Shown here piece after piece: positions 52,060 to 60,729 of a DNA stretch of 64,000 nucleotides. Each line of letters starts with the position of its first letter. Position 1 is the stretch's first letter. The DNA comes from an uncultured Sutterella sp. (GTDB lineage Bacteria > Pseudomonadota > Gammaproteobacteria > Burkholderiales > Burkholderiaceae_F). The DNA is taken from assembly GCA_905213905.1 (NCBI GenBank), contig CAJMKD010000006.1:37173-101172 (forward strand), read 5' to 3'. Below the pieces are notes generated by a model. That model did no database searches. It was not told the origin of the DNA and was given only the letters and a program-made list of their open reading frames with translations. Position numbers and translations under genes: made by a program.

Positions 52060-52452
52060 TCATTCGGCCTTCTTCGGTTCGTCCGCAAGCGCTTCCGTCG
52101 CTTCCGTCTGCGCAATCGCCTTCTTGATGAGGGCGTCCATTTCAAAGCCCTTCATCACGCTTTCGTCGACCGTGAAGTGCAGAGTCGGCACCGTGTGGAT
52201 GCGCAGTTCGCGGAAAAGATGGTTGCGAAGCATCCCAGCGGCGGCGTTGAGGCCCTCAGCGGAGGCTGCCGGATCGGAGCCGAGCACCGTGAAGTAGACC
52301 TTCGCGTGCGCGTAGTCGGGCGTGATTTCGCAGCCCGTGATCGTCACGAGCCCCACGCGCGGATCGCGCACTTCGAGCGGGATGAGTTTGGCAAGGTCGC
52401 GGGCGATCTGATCGGCGATGCGCTGGGCGCGACCGGGTTTCTTGGCTTTCAT
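52060..52452 (-). CDS. rbfA: 30S ribosome-binding factor A
   Basis: A 130-residue KH-fold assembly factor for the 16S 5' domain. Typical sequence: RAQRIADQIARDLAKLIPLE, VRDPRVGLVTITGCEITPDY, AHAKVYFTVLGSD, LRNHLFRELRIHTVPTLHFT, and a short acidic tail. Part of the nusA-infB operon, between infB and truB. Confidence 0.96.
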   Translation of the reverse strand: MKAKKPGRAQRIADQIARDLAKLIPLEVRDPRVGLVTITGCEITPDYAHAKVYFTVLGSDPAASAEGLNAAAGMLRNHLFRELRIHTVPTLHFTVDESVMKGFEMDALIKKAIAQTEATEALADEPKKAE

Positions 52453-52621
52453 CGTTCGTTTTGCTTGTGTCGTTGCAGCGCGCCATCCTTTTTGAAGCGT
52501 ACGCGCGCCGCAGAGTTTGAAAACGCGCCCCGAGCGGACGGGACGCGCTTTCCTTAGGGCGGGCTCTGCGATGCTTCGCGCCTGGGCGCAGCGGCGCCAC
52601 GGAAGCGAAGCGCCGTCAGTC

Positions 52622-55471
52622 TCAGAGCGAACGGGCGACTTCAGTCACTTCGAAGACTTCGAGCTGATCGCCTTCGTGAATGTCGTCATAGCCCTTGAGC
52701 GAGAGACCGCATTCGTTGCCGGCCTTCAGTTCGCGCACGTCGTCCTTGAAGTGCTTGAGCGAGGCGAGCTCGCCCGTCCAGATGACGACGTTGTTGCGCA
52801 GCAGGCGCACCTGCGCGCTGCGGCGCACGAGGCCCTCGAGCACGCGGCAGCCCGCGATGTTGCCGACCTTCGGCACGCGGATGATCTGGCGGATTTCGAG
52901 GAGGCCGATCTGCGTTTCGCGCAGCTCCGGCGAGAGCAGGCCCGAAAGCGCAGCCTTCACGTCGTCGACGGCATCGTAAATGATGTTGTAGTAGCGGATG
53001 TCGACGCCTTCGTTTTCGGCAAGCTTTCTCGCCTGCGCATCCGCGCGGACGTTGAAGCCGATGATGACGCCCTTCGAAGCGGCCGCGAGGTTCACGTCCG
53101 ACTCAGAAATGCCGCCCACGGCCGCATGCACGACGTTGACGCGCACTTCTTCGTTCGAGAGCTTCGTGAGCGCGTGGATGAGCGCTTCCTGCGAGCCCTG
53201 GACGTCGGCCTTCACGATGAGGGCAAGCGTCTTCACTTCGCCTTCGGCAGCGTCGGCAAAGAGGTTGGCGAGGTTCGTGGCATGCGCCTTGGCGAGCTTC
53301 ACGTCGCGGTACTTGCCCTGACGGAAGAGCGCGATTTCGCGCGCCTTGCGCTCGTCGGAAAGCACGTAGACCTCGTCGCCCGCCTGCGGAACGCCGGAGA
53401 GACCCTGAATCTCAACCGGGATCGAAGGACCGGCGGACTGCTGGGCCTTGCCGAATTCGTTGAGCATCGCACGGACGCGGCCGAATTCGGCGCCGACGAG
53501 CACCACGTCGCCGCGGTGAAGCGTGCCGGCCTGAATGAGAACGGAAGCAACCGGACCGCGGCCCTTGTCGAGGCGCGACTCGATGACGAGGCCCTTGGCG
53601 GGACCTTCCACCGGCGCCTTGAGTTCGAGCATTTCAGCCTGCAGCAGCACGTTTTCAAGAAGTTCGTCCACGCCCTGGCCGGTCTTGGCGGAAACCGGGC
53701 AGAAGGGCACGTCGCCGCCGTACTCTTCGGGGATGACGCCTGCGTTGACAAGCTCCTGCTTGACGCGTTCGGGATTGGCTTCGGGCTTGTCGATCTTGTT
53801 GATCGCCACAACGAGCGGAACGCCGGCGGCGCGGGCGTGCGAGATGGCTTCCTGCGTCTGCGGCATCACGCCGTCGTCGGCGGCCACCACCAGAATGACG
53901 ATGTCGGTCGCCTGCGCGCCGCGCGCACGCATGGCCGTAAAGGCTTCGTGCCCCGGGGTGTCGAGGAACGTGATGATGCCGCGCGGCGTCTTCACGTGGT
54001 AGGCGCCGATGTGCTGGGTGATGCCGCCCGCTTCGCCGGCGGCCACCTTGGAGCGGCGGATGAAGTCAAGGAGCGAGGTCTTGCCGTGGTCGACGTGGCC
54101 CATGATCGTGACGACCGGGGGACGCGATTCGAGCGGATAGTCCTGATGCTCTGCAAGTTCGCCGAGGTAGGCTTCCGGATCGTCGGCCTTGGCGGCGATC
54201 GCCTTGTGGCCCATTTCCTCGACGACGAGCATGGCCGTGTCCTGGTCGAGCATCTGGTTGATCGTCACCATCTGGCCCATCTGCATGAGGGTCTTGATGA
54301 CTTCCGTCGCCTTCACGCTCATCTTGTGGGCGAGGTCCGCCACGGAAATGGTTTCGGGAACCTGAACTTCGCGCACCACCGGCTCCTGCGCCTGCTGCAC
54401 GGGCTCGTTCTGGCGATGGCGATCCTGGCTGCGGCGGCCGCGCGCAGTGCGCCAGCCGGTCTGGCCGTCGTCGCCGCCGCGCGTCTTGATGGCGCGGCGG
54501 CTGCGGTCTTCGTCCTCATTCCAGCGTGCGCCCTGGGAGCGATTGTTCTTGCCCTTCTTCTCGCTGCCGCGGCCGCCCTTCTTTTCAGCGCTGCCGCCGG
54601 CGTTGCTGGCGGCAGGACGCTGCTGCTGGGGCTTCTGCGCCTTCTTTTCGGTCTGGGCAGGCTTGGCGGGCGCAGCCTTGGGCTTTTCCTCCTTCTGCGG
54701 CTTCTTGGCCGTGAGGACGCCGGGCTTGCGGTTCATCATTTCGCGAATGCGGCGGGCTTCCTCTTCGGCCTTCTTGCGCGCTTCGTCGCGGCGCTTGGCT
54801 TCGGCCTCCATGCGCTGGGCGGTCGCCTGCGCAACTTCGGCTTCAAGCTTCGCTTTTTCGGCTTCGCGGCGGGCAGCCTTGATGGCGGCCTCGTCCTGCT
54901 GCGCCTTCTTGAGCGCCTCTTCGCGGGCCTTGGCTTCTTCGGCAGCCTTGCGGGCGGCTTCGGCGCGCTCGGCCGCAGCGCGGCGCTCGGCCTCTTCGCG
55001 TTCGCGGCGGGCGCGCTCTTCGGCTTCACGCTTCTTGCGCGCTTCCTCTTCGGCCTTCTTGCGCGCTTCTTCCGCGCGGGCGCGTTCAGCCGCGGCGGCC
55101 GCTTCGGCGGCTGCGCGGCGCTCGGCCTGGGCCTTCGCTTCGGCGGCCACGCGCGCCTCTTCCTCGGCGATGGCCTGCGGATTCTTCATGAAGACGCGCT
55201 TTCTGCGCACTTCAACCTGAATCGTGTGCGCGCGGCCGCTGGCGTCGTTCTGCTTGATCACGCTCGTTTCCTTGCGGGTCACCGTGATCTTGCGGGGCGC
55301 GGCCTGCGTGCGCTCGGCGCGCAGGCTGTCAAGGAGCCGACTCTTGTCGGCGTCGGAGAGCTCGTCGGCCTCGCCCGACTTTTCGATCCCGGCGGCGCGA
55401 AGCTGCTCGAGGAGCGTCGAGGCGGGGACCTTGAGTTCCTGTGCGAAATCCTTAACCGTGTTCGTCGTCAT
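52622..55471 (-). CDS. infB: Translation initiation factor IF-2
   Basis: 949 residues. Brings initiator tRNA to the 30S subunit. Residues 1-50 are the IF2-N domain (KDFAQELKVPASTLLEQLRA). Then ~250 residues of Lys/Glu/Ala/Arg-rich coiled coil follow, and a low-complexity Lys/Gln/Gly linker. The G-domain starts near residue 456 (VVTIMGHVDHGKTSLLDFIR), with DTPGHEAFTAMRARG, VVAINKIDKPEANPERV. The C-terminal domains end VFEVTEVARSL. There are 258 bases between nusA and infB, longer than usual, with no terminator seen. Confidence 0.97.
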   Translation of the reverse strand: MTTNTVKDFAQELKVPASTLLEQLRAAGIEKSGEADELSDADKSRLLDSLRAERTQAAPRKITVTRKETSVIKQNDASGRAHTIQVEVRRKRVFMKNPQAIAEEEARVAAEAKAQAERRAAAEAAAAAERARAEEARKKAEEEARKKREAEERARREREEAERRAAAERAEAARKAAEEAKAREEALKKAQQDEAAIKAARREAEKAKLEAEVAQATAQRMEAEAKRRDEARKKAEEEARRIREMMNRKPGVLTAKKPQKEEKPKAAPAKPAQTEKKAQKPQQQRPAASNAGGSAEKKGGRGSEKKGKNNRSQGARWNEDEDRSRRAIKTRGGDDGQTGWRTARGRRSQDRHRQNEPVQQAQEPVVREVQVPETISVADLAHKMSVKATEVIKTLMQMGQMVTINQMLDQDTAMLVVEEMGHKAIAAKADDPEAYLGELAEHQDYPLESRPPVVTIMGHVDHGKTSLLDFIRRSKVAAGEAGGITQHIGAYHVKTPRGIITFLDTPGHEAFTAMRARGAQATDIVILVVAADDGVMPQTQEAISHARAAGVPLVVAINKIDKPEANPERVKQELVNAGVIPEEYGGDVPFCPVSAKTGQGVDELLENVLLQAEMLELKAPVEGPAKGLVIESRLDKGRGPVASVLIQAGTLHRGDVVLVGAEFGRVRAMLNEFGKAQQSAGPSIPVEIQGLSGVPQAGDEVYVLSDERKAREIALFRQGKYRDVKLAKAHATNLANLFADAAEGEVKTLALIVKADVQGSQEALIHALTKLSNEEVRVNVVHAAVGGISESDVNLAAASKGVIIGFNVRADAQARKLAENEGVDIRYYNIIYDAVDDVKAALSGLLSPELRETQIGLLEIRQIIRVPKVGNIAGCRVLEGLVRRSAQVRLLRNNVVIWTGELASLKHFKDDVRELKAGNECGLSLKGYDDIHEGDQLEVFEVTEVARSL

Positions 55472-55729
55472 ATGTTCGTTACTCCTTCGAATGCGGCGCT
55501 CTCCCTTTCTTCAGGGGCGGAGCCCGCGGGGCTTGTCGAAAGACCCGCGCCATGCAGGCTGCAACACGCTGCGCTTTCGGTTCTGTTCGTCTTCTGCGGC
55601 GGCTCAACGCCTTGGCGGAGCCGCCGACGGAACTCTCCGAAGCACGGGGCGAAGACATTCATCCAAAGACGCCTTCGCGTGCCGCCGCATTCAGTGCATG
55701 GGTCCCAAGTGTCTCTCTCGATCCTCTTC

Positions 55730-57223
55730 TCAGAGGTCCCAGTGCGCACGCGCGGCCATGATGAGCGCCTTGGCGCTTTCCTCGTCGAGGCCCGTCTGCT
55801 CGACGACTTCATCCGTCGAGAGCTCGGCAAGATCGTCGAGCGTCTTCGTGCCGGCGGCGACGAGCTTGTTGGCGACGTCGTTGGTCATCCCTTCGAGCTT
55901 CATCATTTCCGGATCGGCCTTGCGCAGATTCTCTTCGCGCGTGATGGCGTCGGCAAGAAGCTTGTTGCGCGCGCGCTGACGAAGCTCTTCGATCGTTTCG
56001 CGGTCGAAGGCGTCGATGGCAAAAAGCTCCTTCTCGGGCACGTAGGCGATTTCCTCGATCGAGGAGAAGCCTTCGCCGATCAGCACGTCGGCGGCCGCTT
56101 CGTCGATGTCGAGGCTCTGCATGAACTCGTTGCGGATCTTGGAGACTTCCTCTTCGCGCTTTTCATTGGCCTCGGCTTCGGTGAGGATGTTGATCTGCCA
56201 GCCGGTGAGCTCAGAGGCAAGACGCACGTTCTGGCCGCCGCGGCCGATCGCGACGGCGAGATTTTCCTCGTCGACCACAACGTCCATCGAATGCGTTTCC
56301 TCGGCCATCACGATCGAGCGGACCTTCGCCGGTTCGAGCGCGCCCACGACGAACTGCGCCGGATCAGCGTTCCAGATCACGATGTCGATGCGCTCGCCCG
56401 AGAGCTCCGTCGTCACGGCAGAGACGCGCGAGCCGCGCATGCCGATGCAGGTGCCGATCGGATCGACGCGCGCGTCGTGCGAGGTGACGGCGATTTTGGC
56501 GCGCATGCCCGGGTCGCGGGCCGCCGCCTTGATCTCAATGATGCCTTCTTCGATTTCGGGCACTTCAAGTTCGAAAAGCTTCTTGATGAATTCAGGCGAC
56601 GTGCGCGAAAGGAAGACCGTCTTGCCCTTGGGCGTGTCGCCCACGTGATCGACATAAGCGCGAACGCGGTCGCCGGTGCGCATGTTTTCGCGCGGAATCA
56701 TCTGATTGCGCGGCAGGCGCGCTTCGAGGCGGCCCACTTCCACAATGGCGTCGCCCTTGTCCATGCGCTTGATGACGCCCGTGACGATCGATTCCTGGCG
56801 CTCGAGGAACTCCTTCAGAATCTGCTCGCGTTCGGCGTCGCGAAGGCGCTGCAGAATCACCTGCTTGGCATCCTGCGCGAAGCGGCGGCCGGCGCCGTCG
56901 ATGTCGACGTTCTCAATCGGACGCTCGATGTAGTCGCCCGGCACGAGATCCGGATAGTCGTCGTGAATGTCGGAGTACATTTCCTGACGATCGGGCTCCT
57001 GCAGGCCGGCTTCGTCGGAGACGACGAGCCAGCGGCGCACGGCGCTGAATTCGCCCGTCTGACGATCCACGCGCACGACGATGTCGGCGTCCTCGCCGGG
57101 GAAGCGCGCACGCTTCACGGCGCTCGCGAGCGCAATTTCGAGTACGCCGAAGACAGTGTCCTTCTCCACGTTCTTTTCGCGAGCGAGCACGTCGACGAGC
57201 TCAAGCATTTCGCGGCTGTTCAT
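55730..57223 (-). CDS. nusA: Transcription termination/antitermination factor NusA
   Basis: 497 residues. N-terminal RNAP-binding domain (MNSREMLELVDVLAREKNVE), S1 domain (KRMDKGDAIVEVGRLEARLP), two KH domains (IGTCIGMRGSRVSAVTTELS; AIGRGGQNVRLASELTGWQI) and two acidic repeats at the C-terminus (GFSSIEEIAYVPEKELFAI; GTKTLDDLAELSTDEVVEQT), as in proteobacterial NusA. It follows rimP by seven bases. Confidence 0.97.
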   Translation of the reverse strand: MNSREMLELVDVLAREKNVEKDTVFGVLEIALASAVKRARFPGEDADIVVRVDRQTGEFSAVRRWLVVSDEAGLQEPDRQEMYSDIHDDYPDLVPGDYIERPIENVDIDGAGRRFAQDAKQVILQRLRDAEREQILKEFLERQESIVTGVIKRMDKGDAIVEVGRLEARLPRNQMIPRENMRTGDRVRAYVDHVGDTPKGKTVFLSRTSPEFIKKLFELEVPEIEEGIIEIKAAARDPGMRAKIAVTSHDARVDPIGTCIGMRGSRVSAVTTELSGERIDIVIWNADPAQFVVGALEPAKVRSIVMAEETHSMDVVVDEENLAVAIGRGGQNVRLASELTGWQINILTEAEANEKREEEVSKIRNEFMQSLDIDEAAADVLIGEGFSSIEEIAYVPEKELFAIDAFDRETIEELRQRARNKLLADAITREENLRKADPEMMKLEGMTNDVANKLVAAGTKTLDDLAELSTDEVVEQTGLDEESAKALIMAARAHWDL

Positions 57224-57230
57224 TTCCTTC

Positions 57231-57791
57231 TTACCCCTTAAAGTTCAATGCTCTGATCAGATGGGCGCGTTCCACGTCGCCGAGCGCAAACGAAACGCGC
57301 ACAGGCGCGGATTCCGCCGTTGTCTTCTTGCGTGCGCGAAGCGCCGCCTGACGCGGCGTGCGCGGAATTTCCACTTCGAAGTAGTCGAATGTGATGCGCT
57401 CGGCGCCGGATTCGCCCTCAATCGACACGATGCGGCCCTCGAGCTTGCGGCGGCCCGCCTCCGGAAAGCCTTCGGCCTTCATCGGAGCGAAGAGCTCGAC
57501 GTGCGCGAGCTCGCCCGCAAAGCGCGACCAGTCGCGTGCGCGCTTGAGCGGGCGCTCAACGCCGGGCGACGAGACTTCGAGGCGCTCGTAGGGGACGTCC
57601 TCAACGGTGAAGAGATGCGTGAGCTGGTCGCTTACGCGCTCGCAGTCCTCAAGCGAAATGCCGCCTTCGGCCGTCGTGTCGATCGTGACGCGGATCAAGC
57701 CCCGCGCGAGACGCTCGAGTTCGACGAATTCGTAGCCGAGGCCTTCGACCGTGCGTTCGACGATATCGTTGAGCGCTGAAGTTTGTGTCAT
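57231..57791 (-). CDS. rimP: Ribosome maturation factor RimP
   Basis: 186 residues. Needed for 30S maturation. Landmarks: LNDIVERTVEGLGYEFVELE, GLIRVTIDTTAEGGISLEDC, the ERVSDQLTHLF segment, and the signature YERLEVSSPGVERPLKRARD near residue 84. The ATG at 57791 is preferred over an upstream in-frame ATG because homology starts there. First gene of the minus-strand translation operon. Confidence 0.95.
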   Translation of the reverse strand: MTQTSALNDIVERTVEGLGYEFVELERLARGLIRVTIDTTAEGGISLEDCERVSDQLTHLFTVEDVPYERLEVSSPGVERPLKRARDWSRFAGELAHVELFAPMKAEGFPEAGRRKLEGRIVSIEGESGAERITFDYFEVEIPRTPRQAALRARKKTTAESAPVRVSFALGDVERAHLIRALNFKG

Positions 57792-58438
57792 ATGTCGTCT
57801 GCTCCGTTGGAAGCGGGATCGAACGCGGTGCTCGGAAATACGTTCAGTCCCTTTTTTTGTCATGGCGCAGGCCGGAAGCCACGCACGGCAAAAAGCCGTC
57901 GAGGCCGCCCGGGCGAGCTTCGCGCAGTGCGCGCATGAGCGTCAAAAAACCAAAAAAAAATGGGCGCAATGCCCATTCCCTACCCTTTGAGCGCTTCTTC
58001 TGCCGCTGCAGAACATTTGCAGTGAAGCAAAAAGTTCCGCGGGACCGCAGCGCCTGAGGGCGACAATCCGACCGGCCTTCGTTCGATCGGCGCATCTTCG
58101 GCTTCAGCCGGAAAGCGCGCCCGAAGAGGATGCGGACCGTCTCAATGCGACGTTCGGACTTCAGTGCGGCAGCGAATCAGCCTTTGCAAAGGCGAATCCG
58201 GTCAAGCCGCACGAAGGAGCGCCCTGCGAAAGACGCCCGAACCCCGGCTCGAAATCAAGCGGCGTTCTCGACGAGCGTCGAACGCCGGCATCTGCTGCCG
58301 AGGCTTCCAAGAATGTCCGTGATTTTAGGAGATTGAGAAGCCGCCTGCAATGCTGGGGGCCCAAGTTTTTTGAGGCCGCGGCGCGAAGCTTTTGCGCACG
58401 CAGAGGGCGCAAAGCTTCGCCAAACGCCGGGCGAACGG
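57792..58438. other. 647-base leader region between rluB and rimP
   Basis: No ORF is convincing. Seen here: a strong minus-strand terminator (57945-57976) only 150 bases before rimP, a long hairpin (58383-58397 with 58407-58420, one bulge) just after rluB but without a T run, and a minus-strand TTGACC (58200-58205) with a poor -10 18 bases away. The rimP-nusA promoter must lie in this region. Confidence 0.45.
57945..57976 (-). terminator. Strong Rho-independent terminator upstream of rimP
   Basis: On the minus strand AATGGGC-ATT-GCGCCCATT is followed by nine T. It is about 460 bases past rluB and about 150 before the rimP start, so it is either the end of the rluB transcript or of an unrecognised RNA, or a leader attenuator of the nusA operon. 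Confidence 0.75.
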
Positions 58439-59713
58439 TCAGCGCCGGCCGTGCCGTCCGTTTCTGTCCGTTTTTGCTGATTCGCCGGCCTTCTTTGCTT
58501 TTTCGCGCTTGTCGTCGACCGCGCTCAGCTTTGTGCGCACGCGCTGCGTGGGACGATCCGACAAATCGCGCCCCTGCGCAAAGGGCACGCCGGTCCGGTC
58601 CGAAGCGCCCAGGCGGAAGCGCCCGTCCTTTCGGGGTGCGGCTTCCTTCCCGTGCGCCGGCTGCTGCGCATCCGCTTGCGGACCGTAGCGCTTGGCGCTC
58701 TTGAAGCCCGAGCGCTCGCCCGAGCGGAATGCGGCGCGAATGGCGCGCTTTTCCTCGGCCTTCTTCGCTGCGCCGGGCGCGAGCGCCTTTTCGGCCTTCT
58801 CAAGGTCTGCCATGAGCGCACGCACCTCTTCGGGAGAACGCTCGCGGCGCTTGCCGCGCGCGAGCGCCTTCGGCAGCTCCACCGTGCCGTAGCGCACGCG
58901 GATGAGGCGCGAGACCGTCAGGTTGATCGCCTCGAAGAGCCGGCGGACTTCGCGGTTGCGGCCCTCCTTCACGACGACCGTGTACCAGTGGTTGAGCCCG
59001 GTGCCGCCCTCGTCCTGAACGGATTCGAATTTGGCAGGGCCGTCCTCAAGGTCGATCCCTTCGGTGAGCTTGAGGAGATCTTCGGCTTCAATTTCACCCA
59101 CAGTGCGAACCGCGTATTCGCGCTCCATTTCGTAGCGCGGATGCATGAGGCGGTTGGCAAGCGCGCCCGAAGTCGTGAAAAGGAGCAGGCCTTCGGTATT
59201 GAAGTCGAGGCGCCCGACGGCAACCCAGCGGCCGCCCGAGACGCGCGGCAGATGATCAAAAACGCTCGGGCGCCCCTCGGGGTCGTCGCGCGAAACGATT
59301 TCGCCGGCGGGCTTATGGTACATAAGCACGCGCGGCAGCGCTTCCGCCGCATCAGGACGGTGCACGAGGCGGCCCTCGACGCGCACGGCGTCGGCGGCGC
59401 TCACGCGGTCGCCGAGCTTGGCGGGCAGCCCATTCACCGTCACGGCGCCCGACTCGATCAGGGCTTCCATTTCGCGGCGCGAACCGAGGCCCGCCTCAGC
59501 CAGCACCTTTTGGAGCTTGGCGGTCGGCAGATCCGCACCCTGCTGCGCTTCGCGGGCGCGCTCAATGATTTCCCGCGCGAGCGAACGGCGCTCGCCCGCA
59601 GGCGTCTTTTTCTGCGGCGCGCGGAACGGCGTGCGCTTTTTCGGGGCCGAGCTCGCAAAGCTCGAGCGTGAGGCGCGACCGTTACGAGCGCCCGTCTTCG
59701 TTGTCTTTTTCAA
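58439..59713 (-). CDS. rluB: 23S rRNA pseudouridine-2605 synthase RluB-type
   Basis: 424 residues. The S4-like domain is at ~60-120 (AKLQKVLAEAGLGSRREMEA), followed by the RsuA/RluB catalytic domain with VAVGRLDFNTEGLLLFTTSG containing the active Asp, REYAVRTVGEIE, and EGRNREVRRLFEAINLTVSR. Basic, disordered tails flank the enzyme; the C-terminal one is about 120 residues. The likely start is TTG at 59713, preceded by AGGAG (59719-59725). It overlaps the 3' end of scpB by 32 bases, indicating translational coupling. Confidence 0.9.
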   Translation of the reverse strand: MKKTTKTGARNGRASRSSFASSAPKKRTPFRAPQKKTPAGERRSLAREIIERAREAQQGADLPTAKLQKVLAEAGLGSRREMEALIESGAVTVNGLPAKLGDRVSAADAVRVEGRLVHRPDAAEALPRVLMYHKPAGEIVSRDDPEGRPSVFDHLPRVSGGRWVAVGRLDFNTEGLLLFTTSGALANRLMHPRYEMEREYAVRTVGEIEAEDLLKLTEGIDLEDGPAKFESVQDEGGTGLNHWYTVVVKEGRNREVRRLFEAINLTVSRLIRVRYGTVELPKALARGKRRERSPEEVRALMADLEKAEKALAPGAAKKAEEKRAIRAAFRSGERSGFKSAKRYGPQADAQQPAHGKEAAPRKDGRFRLGASDRTGVPFAQGRDLSDRPTQRVRTKLSAVDDKREKAKKAGESAKTDRNGRHGRR

Positions 59714-60305
59714 AATGAAGCTCCTCTTGCGACTGCAGCTCGCCCACCGGAGCCGTCTGCGCGGGGTTTTCCAAGCCGAGCGGGAATGCCGCGTCGGCCG
59801 TCGTTTCAATGCTTGGCAGATCCTCGAGACGCTTGAGGCCGTGATCCGTCAGAAATGCCTTCGTGGTGCCGAGCAGCGCCGGACGCCCCGGCGTCTCGCG
59901 ATAGCCCACCGTCTCGATCCAGCCGCGCTCCTCGAACTGCCGAATGATGGCCGGATTCACCGCGACGCCGCGAATCGCCTCAATGTCGCCGCGCGTTACA
60001 GGCTGACGATAAGCGATCACGGCGAGCGTCTCAAGCGCAGCGCGCGAGTAGCGCGGCGGCTTCTCTGGCGAGAGCCTTGCGAGGTAAGGCGCGAGCGTCT
60101 CGCTCGTGCGGAAGCGCCATGCGCCGCCCGGCAGCTCCTCGAGCACCAGGCCGCGCTCACGCCAGAAGCGGCTGAGCGATTCAAGATGCATCTTGACGGT
60201 CTTGGCGGAAAGCTCGTCGTTGAAGAGCCTTCGGAGCGTTCGGGGCTCGAGCGGCGTGCGCGACGCAAGAAGCGCCGCTTCTATCACGTGTTCAGGCTTG
60301 AGCAT
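59682..60305 (-). CDS. scpB: Segregation and condensation protein B
   Basis: A 207-residue subunit of the SMC-ScpAB condensin complex, with two winged-helix domains. Typical segments: IEAALLASRTPLEPRTLRRL, FRTSETLAPYLARL, RYSRAALETLAVIAYRQPVT with the following RGDIEAIRGVAVNPAIIRQ, and TPGRPALLGTTKAFLTDHGL. The start at 60305 begins the conserved helix. scpA and smc are not in the window. It overlaps rluB, a common partner gene. Confidence 0.94.
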   Translation of the reverse strand: MLKPEHVIEAALLASRTPLEPRTLRRLFNDELSAKTVKMHLESLSRFWRERGLVLEELPGGAWRFRTSETLAPYLARLSPEKPPRYSRAALETLAVIAYRQPVTRGDIEAIRGVAVNPAIIRQFEERGWIETVGYRETPGRPALLGTTKAFLTDHGLKRLEDLPSIETTADAAFPLGLENPAQTAPVGELQSQEELHFEKDNEDGRS

Positions 60306-60453
60306 AACGGAGAGCAGCCGGCCGCAAAGACCGGCCGGCACAGAAACATGCGGCGGCATTGCCGCCCTCAGGATAGCCGATCCAACAAAAAAGCCCGAAA
60401 TCCGACGATTCCAGGCTTGCGGCATCTTCGGGGCCTTGCGCGCGAAGCTCAAG

Positions 60454-60544
60454 TGGCGGAAGGGGGGGGATTCGAACCCACGATACGGAATTACCGTATA
60501 CCGGATTTCGAGTCCGGCGCATTCGACCTCTCTGCCACCCTTCC
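60454..60544 (-). tRNA. tRNA-Ser(CGA)
   Basis: A 91-base class II tRNA with encoded CCA. The acceptor GGAAGGG (60538-60544) pairs with CCCTTCC. The anticodon stem CCGGA/TCCGG frames the loop CTCGAAA, anticodon CGA (reads TCG). A long variable arm with a TACGG/CCGTA stem is present, and the T-loop is TTCGAAT. It lies downstream of scpB-rluB in map order and next to serS, its synthetase gene. Confidence 0.95.
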
Positions 60545-60639
60545 GTGTCCCGAGAGAAGACGAATCATACAGAAGATGTTTGAGAAAAGCAAGAGCGTTT
60601 TCGAAAAAATATCAGCGCAACCGAATAGGAGCGCCGCCC

Positions 60640-60704
60640 GAAAACGAAAAAGCGCGCCCAGGCGCTGCGCCCGGCGCATGTCGCCGGGGCGCAGCTGAGC
60701 GCGC
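60640..60704 (-). terminator. Terminator of serS
   Basis: On the minus strand GCGCGC (60699-60704) pairs with GCGCGC (60652-60657) around an inner GC-rich hairpin, followed by TTTTTCGTTTT. Confidence 0.6.
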
Positions 60705-60729
60705 AGAGTGCGTGGCTTCGCCGAAGCGA

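Noticed and set aside
52517..57241. A 1574-codon open frame on the plus strand opposite infB, nusA and rbfA
   Set aside because: It is an antisense shadow caused by GC-rich codon use. The opposite strand encodes complete, highly conserved proteins over the same bases, and the frame has no recognisable domain.
58383..58420. A 14-bp hairpin after rluB as a terminator
   Set aside because: The stem is strong, but no T run follows on the minus strand. It may be an RNA-stabilising structure; I did not call it a terminator.
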